From NCBI GenBank assembly GCA_020629255.1, contig JAHDDR010000002.1, forward strand, positions 1-64,000: a DNA stretch of 64,000 bases. Direction: 5' to 3'. Position 1 is the stretch's first letter. Every line of letters starts with the position of its first letter. Shown here piece by piece: positions 29,561-37,156 of this stretch. Below the pieces are notes generated by a model. The model made no database searches, had not been told where the DNA came from, and was given only the letters and a program-made list of their open reading frames with translations. The stretch is from Saprospiraceae bacterium. GTDB lineage: Bacteria > Bacteroidota > Bacteroidia > Chitinophagales > Saprospiraceae. A program made the position numbers and the translations under genes.

Positions 29561-31031
29561 GCTTTAAGTTATCAATAATATCGGAAGCAATCAAACTTTG
29601 TTCCCCTTGTATTTCTTTTGCAAAATCTCCAGCCAATCCATGTACATAAACGCCAATGAAGGATGCAATTGAAGGTGAATGTTTTTGGGCCATTAAACCC
29701 GTAAGAATTCCGGTAAGAACATCCCCGCTTCCAGCCGTTGCCATGCCCGGATTGCCCGTCGAATTAAAATAACATTCTCCATTGGGTAGAGCAATACAGG
29801 TATGTGCTCCTTTTAAAATAATTATCACATTTAATTCTTGAGCTTTTTCTTGGCAAGTATTGAATCTATCCCAATCATGATTGCTATTGCCAAATAATCT
29901 GTCAAATTCTTTTGGATGGGGTGTTAAAATACTATGAGGTGGGATTTTGCCAAAATAGGATTTATTTTCGGATAAAATATTTAGAGCATCTGCATCTATG
30001 ACCATAGGGTCTTTATAAATTTCCAATAAATGAAAAAGAGCCTTCTTCGTTTCTTCGTTTTTTCCAATACCGGGACCGATGCCAATAATATCAAAATTTT
30101 TTAATTCTGGTATTCCACTAAAGTATTTGTCGTTGTTGTCAGAATTGCACATAGCTTCAGGAACGGATGTTTGCATAACATCATTTCCTTTTTTTGGAAC
30201 ATGCGTCGTCAATAAACCACATCCGGAACGGAGTGTAGCTTTTGCGGCCAAAATAGCAGCGCCCATTTTTCCATAGGAACCTGCGATTAGTAAAGCATGT
30301 CCGTAAGTTCCTTTATGAGAAAATTTATTTCTCTTTTTTATCAAATCCGAAATAAATTTATCATGTAACAAATGATTGGAACAAGGCGTTTTTTTTTGAT
30401 ATTCCTGGCTTAAATTAATACTCCGATAAATTAGTTTTCCAACGAATTTGTCATTTTTAGGAATCAAAAAAGCCAATTTTGGAATTTCAAAACTGAAGGT
30501 ATAATCGGCTTGGAAACACTCTTCTTCGGTTCGTTTATCAATAAATAAACCGGACGGAACATCAATAGAAATTTTTACATTTTCTAAAGTATTTAAATAG
30601 GAAATTAATACAATGGAATTATAATCTAATGACCGACTTAAACCTGTTCCAAAAATACCATCAATAATAATATCTTTTTTTTCAAATTTCGGTAGTTGTT
30701 CAAGCTTGATATCGTGAATATTAATTTCTTTGGGTAGCCGTTTTACATTTGCATTGAAATCAGTACTTCCATTTTTATTAAATCTATAAATAAAGACTTC
30801 GACATTGTAGAACTTCCGATATAATAAACGGGCTATTGCCAAACCATCGCCGCCATTGTTTCCAACGCCACAAATTATTTTTATTTTCTGATGGACATGC
30901 GGAAACTGTTCAACAAACCATTCGGTAAAAATATTGGATGCCCTTTCCATTAAATTCAAGGAAGAGATAGGTTCGTTTGCGATCGTATAAGCATCCCATT
31001 CTCTGATTTGCGATGCGGAAAATATTTTCAT
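29532..31031 (-). CDS. nnr: Bifunctional NAD(P)H-hydrate epimerase/dehydratase
   Basis: N-terminal YjeF_N (CGVGNNGGDGLAIARLL); C-terminal YjeF_C (GSYGKMGAAILAA, LTPHPKEFDRLFG, GNPGMATAGSGDVLTGILTGLMAQ). Confidence 0.95.
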   Translation of the reverse strand: MKIFSASQIREWDAYTIANEPISSLNLMERASNIFTEWFVEQFPHVHQKIKIICGVGNNGGDGLAIARLLYRKFYNVEVFIYRFNKNGSTDFNANVKRLPKEINIHDIKLEQLPKFEKKDIIIDGIFGTGLSRSLDYNSIVLISYLNTLENVKISIDVPSGLFIDKRTEEECFQADYTFSFEIPKLAFLIPKNDKFVGKLIYRSINLSQEYQKKTPCSNHLLHDKFISDLIKKRNKFSHKGTYGHALLIAGSYGKMGAAILAAKATLRSGCGLLTTHVPKKGNDVMQTSVPEAMCNSDNNDKYFSGIPELKNFDIIGIGPGIGKNEETKKALFHLLEIYKDPMVIDADALNILSENKSYFGKIPPHSILTPHPKEFDRLFGNSNHDWDRFNTCQEKAQELNVIIILKGAHTCIALPNGECYFNSTGNPGMATAGSGDVLTGILTGLMAQKHSPSIASFIGVYVHGLAGDFAKEIQGEQSLIASDIIDNLKHAFQKISSE

Positions 31032-31057
31032 GGTATAGAAATTATGGAAAAGAAAAA

Positions 31058-31813
31058 CTATTGGACGATTTCCATTCGACCCTCAATTTCTGCATCAATA
31101 TTTTTTTCCATTCGAGTCAAATCCTTTACCCGATTAATAAATGCATCGCGAAATAAAATACCAGTTTGGGTTTGTGGCTGCCCTTTGAAAAAAGAACACT
31201 TATCACCACCGTTGGCGACATAATCCGAAATACCGATTTGGTAGGTTTTTTCCATGTCAATAGGATTTCCGTTAATGGTAACGGATCTCAATTCTCCGCC
31301 TTCAGTAAATGAACAGCGAACAGAACTACTTACAGGCCATCCTCCTCGTGCAGCAATACTTTCAAATAATTGTTGGACAATATCTCCCTTTACATTTAAA
31401 ATAACCAACATATTATCGAACGGCATCAATTCGAAAATTTTACCGGTGGTAATATCTCCCTGGGGTAAGGTAGGGATTCGGATGCCTCCCTGATTTACAA
31501 CTGCAAAGTCGATGGGTTTTTTGAATAATTTATTGCATTCTGTGTGGATGGCATCACTAGCCCAATTTCCCAAAGTACATTCGGGAAGTTCCTTCACCAA
31601 TTCTTTTTCTGCATATCCGATGACTTGATTCATCTTGGCATCCAATTCCTTTTTATAAGGAGCAATCATTTCCTCGATTTCATCATCACTTTCGAATTCC
31701 GAAGAAGATGTCATGTCGTATTTTTTAGGCAAGGTATCGACATGGTGGAATACTTTGTTGCAAGATGACAAGACAAAGAAGCAAGGAATAAAAAGGAGGA
31801 TGAATCGTTTCAT
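31058..31813 (-). CDS. Lipoprotein consisting of a 5'-nucleotidase C-terminal domain only
   Basis: Lipobox VLSSC; LGNWASDAI, DFAVVNQGGIR, GDITTGKIFELMPFDNMLVILNVKG, YQIGISDYVANGGD. Confidence 0.85.
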   Translation of the reverse strand: MKRFILLFIPCFFVLSSCNKVFHHVDTLPKKYDMTSSSEFESDDEIEEMIAPYKKELDAKMNQVIGYAEKELVKELPECTLGNWASDAIHTECNKLFKKPIDFAVVNQGGIRIPTLPQGDITTGKIFELMPFDNMLVILNVKGDIVQQLFESIAARGGWPVSSSVRCSFTEGGELRSVTINGNPIDMEKTYQIGISDYVANGGDKCSFFKGQPQTQTGILFRDAFINRVKDLTRMEKNIDAEIEGRMEIVQ

Positions 31814-31825
31814 ATCAAATCGGAT

Positions 31826-32359
31826 TTACAAAAAAGTACTGGCTTCTTGGGAAATGGCAGAACGAGCAGTATCCAAAGAAGTGTTTTTTACTTCATTCAG
31901 ATAATTGAAAATGGATTTGCTAAGTTCAAGGCTCGAAGCATTTTCATCTACCGTTTTTGATACCAGATTAATGATATTGATGGTATCATTCTTGGCAAAC
32001 ATAATGATTTTCCATAAATCCTCAGAAACATACACTTGCTGAGAAATATTATGTTCATATTCTTGTTGGATGGCAACCATCATGGCTAACTTCAAATCTG
32101 CAGCAGACATTTTTTCATCCCGGATGCGAAGCATCAAGTTACTAAGCGAAATCCTCTCGCAGAAAAGGGCGAGCCTTTCATAGGCTTGCATCTTGAAAGG
32201 AAAAGACATACTCTTGTTTTCCTTCCTCATTTGAATGGCATTCTTACGTTGTTCGTTTTCCATATAGGTTTTGAACATGTAAAAAACGGTTAAGAAAACA
32301 ATGAGAGCCGGCAGTGTAACCTTGATGATTTCTAGAAAAACTTCTAATGCGGTAACCAT
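31826..32359 (-). CDS. Conserved Bacteroidota membrane-anchored hypothetical protein
   Basis: N-terminal TM helix then cytosolic helical domain; single intact ORF in the operon. Confidence 0.7.
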   Translation of the reverse strand: MVTALEVFLEIIKVTLPALIVFLTVFYMFKTYMENEQRKNAIQMRKENKSMSFPFKMQAYERLALFCERISLSNLMLRIRDEKMSAADLKLAMMVAIQQEYEHNISQQVYVSEDLWKIIMFAKNDTINIINLVSKTVDENASSLELSKSIFNYLNEVKNTSLDTARSAISQEASTFL

Positions 32360-32472
32360 AGTGATGAATAATTTAGTGACAAAAATACGATTTCAATTCT
32401 TTTAAATAATGCTAAAGTGAATAAAAAGCCACATTTTCGAAACTTCAATTGCTTTGATGGCGTTATTATTCT

Positions 32473-32480
32473 TAAATTTG
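32473..32480 (+). promoter_or_regulatory. -7 element of the A-type Fe-S carrier gene
   Basis: TAAATTTG matches TAnnTTTG, 26 nt upstream of the ATG. Confidence 0.55.
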
Positions 32481-32505
32481 CCCTAATACTTAAATCCATA
32501 ATATC

Positions 32506-32859
32506 ATGGGAGATAATAAGAATGTGATACAAGATCCGATTACGCTGACCAATGGAGCCGTAGAGCAGTTGAACCGTCTGATGAAAGAAAAAGATGTACC
32601 GGAAGGTCATTTTTTGAGAGTGGGCGTCAAAGGGGGAGGATGCGCCGGGTTTTCCTACATCTTAGGTTTTGATGTACCTAAAGAAAATGATCAAAAATTC
32701 GAAATCAATGGTATTGATGTAGTCATGGATAAGGCACATGCAATTTACCTCATTGGTATCGAAATAGATTTTGTACAAGGTTTGAATAATCGTGGCTTTA
32801 CATTTAATAATCCGAATGCCAAAGAATCCTGTGGATGCGGGACTTCTTTTTCTGCATAG
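32506..32859 (+). CDS. A-type iron-sulfur cluster carrier (HesB/IscA/ErpA/SufA family)
   Basis: LRVGVKGGGCAGFSY...GFTFNNPNAKESCGCGTSFSA. Confidence 0.95.
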   Translation: MGDNKNVIQDPITLTNGAVEQLNRLMKEKDVPEGHFLRVGVKGGGCAGFSYILGFDVPKENDQKFEINGIDVVMDKAHAIYLIGIEIDFVQGLNNRGFTFNNPNAKESCGCGTSFSA

Positions 32860-32883
32860 AGATTGTTTCTAATATATCGTTGA

Positions 32884-32917
32884 TTGACCCTGATGGCAGT
32901 ACTGCCATCAGGGTCAA
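32884..32917 (+). terminator. Terminator palindrome
   Basis: TTGACCCTGATGGCAGTACTGCCATCAGGGTCAA, perfect 34-nt palindrome followed by TTTTG. Confidence 0.8.
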
Positions 32918-33032
32918 TTTTGTTAAAACAGAAGGTTGGAAGCCTTTCATTAACTATCTATTGGGATTGACTTTGTTAAAGTCAGTTAAATAAGTTTACT
33001 TTAGCACTTCATTAGAGTCTAAATAAAGGAAA

Positions 33033-33548
33033 ATGAGCGTTATTGCGTTAGAAGGAATGCGTTTTTTTGCCCATCATGGCGTGTATGATGAAGAACGGAT
33101 TCTTGGAGGTGAATATTTGGTGGATGTCTTAATAGAAGCCGATATTGATGGAGCGGCAGAGGAAGATGATATCAACCAAACCGTAAATTATGAGATGGTT
33201 TATACCGTTTGTGAAATCGAAATGAGTAAACCATCCGATTTGATAGAAACTGTCCTACAGCGGATAGTATGGAGAATCAAGGAAAATTCTAGGATGATTC
33301 AGGAAATTACCATCAAGGTAACGAAACTGGAACCTCCTTTGGGAGGCAGAGTGAAATCCGCCTCGATAGAATCTTCTTTTGATTTTACAACACAATGTGG
33401 GCGTTGTGGAAGAGGAATGGTCTGTTATGGGGATGTAACCTGTTGGTGTACTGAAGCCAAAACAGTTCATCCTAGAACGGCAGAATTGGTACAGCAGGAA
33501 CACGGTTCTTGTGTTTGTGCCAATTGCTTGAATTATTATGCTGGATAA
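33033..33548 (+). CDS. folB: Dihydroneopterin aldolase fused to a C-terminal Cys-rich (CWC-type) domain
   Basis: MRFFAHHGVYDEERILGGEYLVDV...NYEMVY...TKLEPPLGG (FolB); C-terminal CGRCGRGMVCYGDVTCWCTEA...GSCVCANCL. Confidence 0.9.
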   Translation: MSVIALEGMRFFAHHGVYDEERILGGEYLVDVLIEADIDGAAEEDDINQTVNYEMVYTVCEIEMSKPSDLIETVLQRIVWRIKENSRMIQEITIKVTKLEPPLGGRVKSASIESSFDFTTQCGRCGRGMVCYGDVTCWCTEAKTVHPRTAELVQQEHGSCVCANCLNYYAG

Positions 33549-33580
33549 AACTTTATTTACTATAATCTAAATGTATAATC

Positions 33581-34303
33581 ATGGTAAGGAAATTTGGAAT
33601 CATCTTGATGCTATTTGCTAGCCTTTCATTTTATTCTTGTGCTGAATTGGCGGGTATTGCCGGTTCTGTATTAGGAGGAGACGGAGCTTTGACTTCGGCT
33701 CAAATAGGACAAGGACTCAAACAAGCCTTGGAAATAGGAATTACTCAAGGTGCCAATAAGCTCTCGTTAAAGGATGGATATTATAAGAGTATCTATAAAA
33801 TCTTACTCCCCGAAGAGGCGAGAAAAGTAACCGATAGATTGAAAATAATCCCAGGTTTTGACAAAGCAGAAGAAGTGCTGCTCGAAAAAATCAATAGGGG
33901 AGCAGAAGATGCTGCCAAAAAAGCGGCTCCGATATTTAAGACAGCTATTACGAGCATGACATTTTCGGATGCCACCAATATTTTGATGGGATCGGATAAT
34001 GCGGCTACCAATTACTTGGAAGGAGCAACAAAAAGTAAGCTTTACAACGAGTTCAATCCGGTAATTGTAAATTCTTTGAACAAGTTCGGAGCCATCGAAT
34101 ATTGGGAAAAGGCCGTAACGAAATACAACTCCATTCCTTTGGTGAAAAAGGTAAATCCTCGTTTGGATGACTATATCACCCAACAAGCTTTAACTGGGCT
34201 TTTTAACATGGTAGAAAAGAAAGAAAAAGGTATTCGTACTAATATTAGCGAAAGAACTACCGATTTGTTGAAACAGGTATTTGCTAAGCAAGATAATAGA
34301 TAA
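33581..34303 (+). CDS. DUF4197 lipoprotein
   Basis: Lipobox LSFYSC; GLKQALEIGITQGANKLSLKDGYYKS...ILLPEEARKV pattern. Confidence 0.85.
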   Translation: MVRKFGIILMLFASLSFYSCAELAGIAGSVLGGDGALTSAQIGQGLKQALEIGITQGANKLSLKDGYYKSIYKILLPEEARKVTDRLKIIPGFDKAEEVLLEKINRGAEDAAKKAAPIFKTAITSMTFSDATNILMGSDNAATNYLEGATKSKLYNEFNPVIVNSLNKFGAIEYWEKAVTKYNSIPLVKKVNPRLDDYITQQALTGLFNMVEKKEKGIRTNISERTTDLLKQVFAKQDNR

Positions 34304-34330
34304 TCATCATTATATTTGATAAATAGCCTG

Positions 34331-34360
34331 TGGCCGGATCTTTAATATAAGATACGGCCA
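34331..34360 (+). terminator. Terminator hairpin after the DUF4197 gene
   Basis: TGGCCGgATCTTTAATATAAGATaCGGCCA followed by TTTTT. Confidence 0.75.
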
Positions 34361-34401
34361 TTTTTAACAGTTCATTTATATACCCAATGCATAAACTACG
34401 T

Positions 34402-34409
34402 TAAATTTG
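34402..34409 (+). promoter_or_regulatory. -7 element of the TlpA-like gene
   Basis: TAAATTTG matches TAnnTTTG. Confidence 0.5.
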
Positions 34410-34451
34410 TAGTAGGGAACCAAGTCAGACAGAAAGACAAAAATTAACTGT

Positions 34452-35885
34452 ATGTATAAGAAAATATTCTACCTTTTCATCATAAGTTTTATTAGCATTC
34501 ATTTTGTTCAAGCAGAAAAAACAGCTTACAAAATAGACTTGGATATCAAGAATTTTTCTGGAGATGAAGTAATCTTGGCTTCTTACTATGGAAATAGTAA
34601 CACCATTGTAGACACATTTCCACGATCTCCCAAGGGTAAATTCTTACTAAAAGGAGACGAACAGTTGGAAGGTGGGGTCTACTTGGTCATTATGCCGCCC
34701 GCCAATAATTTTTTCGAATTAATCATTGATAAGGAACAAATTTTTACAGTTACCTGCGATACAGTAGATTTTGTAAAAACAATGGAGATCAATGGTTCTG
34801 AGGAAAACAAGATTTTTTACGATTATTTACGTTTCATAGGGCAGAAAAGAAAAGAGGCAGAAGCGCTCAATAAAGAACTGGAGACAGCTAAAGAAAAAGA
34901 CAAGGAAAAAATACAAAAAAAGAGAGATGTTCTGGATGATGAAGTAACTGCTTATTTCAATAAGATTACAGAGAATTACCCAAGAAGTTTGAATACTAAT
35001 ATCATCAAGGCGGCACAACCCGTCAAAATGCCGGATGAACTCCAAAAACCGGATGCGGATGATGGGGAACGATACAAATACTATAAGCAACATTATTTTG
35101 ATAATTTGGATTTATCGGATGATCGAATGTTGAGAACCAACTTCCTTTTTAAGAGGATAGAATATTACATGAACAAACTTACCCCCCAAATACCCGATTC
35201 TATCAATCTCTCTATTGATAGGATTTTGACGCCCATGCGTAAGGATGGTGATATGTTTAAATATTATCTGGTTCACTTCTTGAATCATTATGCCAAGTCT
35301 AAGGTTGTAGGGATGGATGCTGTTTATGTCCATATTGTGAAAAAATACTACGAACAAGGATTGGCTCCTTGGACGGATGAAAAGACATACAAGAAAATTA
35401 TAGATAATGCCAAGTCGTTAGAACCAATATTAATTGGAAAGATTGCCCCCGACTTCAGAATGAAAAAGAGAGATGGAACACCCATTACATTAAGTGAAAT
35501 CGAAGCGGATTACATCTTACTCTATTTTTGGGATGCCGATTGTGGTCACTGTAAAAAGGCATCTCCACAAATGAAGGAATTCTACAAGAAATATAAGGAC
35601 AAAATTCAGATGTTGGCGATTTGTACCGAAGTAGGGGAAGAAGTTAAAAAATGTTGGGAAACCATTGACGAAAGAGAATATGAATGGATGAACATCGTTG
35701 ATCCTTTCCTCCAATCTCGTTATAAGCAGAATTATTACATTAAATCCACACCTCAAATTTTTATCTTGGATAAGGATAAGAAAATCATCATGAAACGTAT
35801 CGGGGCAGAACAATTGTCCGATGTGATGGATAAAATCATCGAACGGGATCAAAAAAAATGGGAAGAGAAGAATAAAGAAAACTAG
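34452..35885 (+). CDS. Secreted thioredoxin-fold (TlpA/AhpC-TSA-like) protein with DUF4369-like N-terminus
   Basis: Signal peptide; YFWDADCGHCKKASPQMKEFYKKYK redox motif CGHC; STPQIFILDKDKKII. Confidence 0.9.
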   Translation: MYKKIFYLFIISFISIHFVQAEKTAYKIDLDIKNFSGDEVILASYYGNSNTIVDTFPRSPKGKFLLKGDEQLEGGVYLVIMPPANNFFELIIDKEQIFTVTCDTVDFVKTMEINGSEENKIFYDYLRFIGQKRKEAEALNKELETAKEKDKEKIQKKRDVLDDEVTAYFNKITENYPRSLNTNIIKAAQPVKMPDELQKPDADDGERYKYYKQHYFDNLDLSDDRMLRTNFLFKRIEYYMNKLTPQIPDSINLSIDRILTPMRKDGDMFKYYLVHFLNHYAKSKVVGMDAVYVHIVKKYYEQGLAPWTDEKTYKKIIDNAKSLEPILIGKIAPDFRMKKRDGTPITLSEIEADYILLYFWDADCGHCKKASPQMKEFYKKYKDKIQMLAICTEVGEEVKKCWETIDEREYEWMNIVDPFLQSRYKQNYYIKSTPQIFILDKDKKIIMKRIGAEQLSDVMDKIIERDQKKWEEKNKEN

Positions 35886-35954
35886 ATTTTCATTTTCTTC
35901 TTTTCATGCATGTTTCTCATGAACCTTTCTTAATGCCTTGCCGTTTCTTTAATA

Positions 35955-37076
35955 ATGATTGGATGGCGATTTTCAGAATATAAAGCTAGGAACGAAGGGA
36001 AAACACCCTTCGAACAATTGTTGGATTTATTCCAGCAACTACTTCTCCATACCTCCGGCGATGTAGACGAAGCCTTGAGTTGGCTTACCGAATTGGATAA
36101 AGAACATAATATCACAAGTGAAGATTATGGTATTGCGGACTTTATCAAAGATTTGGAAGATAAGGGATATATACAACCCAGAAATCGAAGGGAAGGAGAA
36201 GGTTCCGGATTTACGCCTACCGCAAAAATGGAAATCCAACTACGGCAAAATGCATTGAAAGATATTTTCGGAGACATCAAAAAATCTAAAAGGGGAAACC
36301 ATAATACGAAGCATGGCGGTTTGGGCGATGAGCAAACCTCCGAAATCCGACCCTACCAATTTGGAGATAGATTGGATCACATTGCTTTATCAGAATCTAT
36401 AAAGAATGCACAAATTAATCATGGCATCGATCAATTCAAATTGACCCAAGATGATTTGGAAATCAGGGAAACCTTTTATCAAAGCCAGATGAGTACCGTT
36501 TTGATGATCGATATTTCCCATTCCATGATTCTTTATGGCGAAGATCGCATCACTCCGGCAAAGAAAGTGGCGATGGCGCTATCGGAATATATCACCACCC
36601 AATTTCCAAAAGATACCTTAGACATTATTGTTTTTGGCAATGATAGTTGGCGGATTGAAATCAAAGATTTGCCTTATCTGCAAGTAGGACCTTACCATAC
36701 GAATACCGTTGCTGGTCTTGAACTCGCCATGGACATTCTACGGAAAAGAAGAAATCCCAATAAGCAGATTTTCATGATAACGGACGGGAAACCCACTTGT
36801 ATCAAAAGAGGAAAAAAATACTATAAGAATTCTTGGGGCTTGGATAAGAAAATCATTAATCGGACATTGAATCTTGCCATGCGTTGCAAGAAATTGAATA
36901 TTCCTATCACTACATTCATGATTGCCCAAGACCCATATCTAGTTCAATTTGTTGAGCAATTTACCGCAGCCAATAACGGCAAGGCTTTTTATTCGAGTTT
37001 ACGAGGATTGGGTGAGTTTGTTTTTAGGGACTATAAGCAAAATAAATCCAATCGGCGTCGAAGAGGAAACCGCTAA
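35955..37076 (+). CDS. vWA-domain protein (Mg-chelatase ChlD-like vWA, stand-alone)
   Basis: VLMIDISHSM (intact DxSxS MIDAS), QIFMITDGKPTC; FGDRLDHIALSES. Confidence 0.88.
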   Translation: MIGWRFSEYKARNEGKTPFEQLLDLFQQLLLHTSGDVDEALSWLTELDKEHNITSEDYGIADFIKDLEDKGYIQPRNRREGEGSGFTPTAKMEIQLRQNALKDIFGDIKKSKRGNHNTKHGGLGDEQTSEIRPYQFGDRLDHIALSESIKNAQINHGIDQFKLTQDDLEIRETFYQSQMSTVLMIDISHSMILYGEDRITPAKKVAMALSEYITTQFPKDTLDIIVFGNDSWRIEIKDLPYLQVGPYHTNTVAGLELAMDILRKRRNPNKQIFMITDGKPTCIKRGKKYYKNSWGLDKKIINRTLNLAMRCKKLNIPITTFMIAQDPYLVQFVEQFTAANNGKAFYSSLRGLGEFVFRDYKQNKSNRRRRGNR

Positions 37077-37143
37077 TCTGCCTTGATATTGAACTTGTTT
37101 AGCACTACATAAATTGCTTTTGTTTTAGTCACTAGGAGTTTCT

Positions 37144-37151
37144 TATATTTG
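37144..37151 (+). promoter_or_regulatory. -7 element of the CotH-family gene
   Basis: TATATTTG (TAnnTTTG) ending 5 nt before the ATG at 37157. Confidence 0.5.
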
Positions 37152-37156
37152 TAGTG

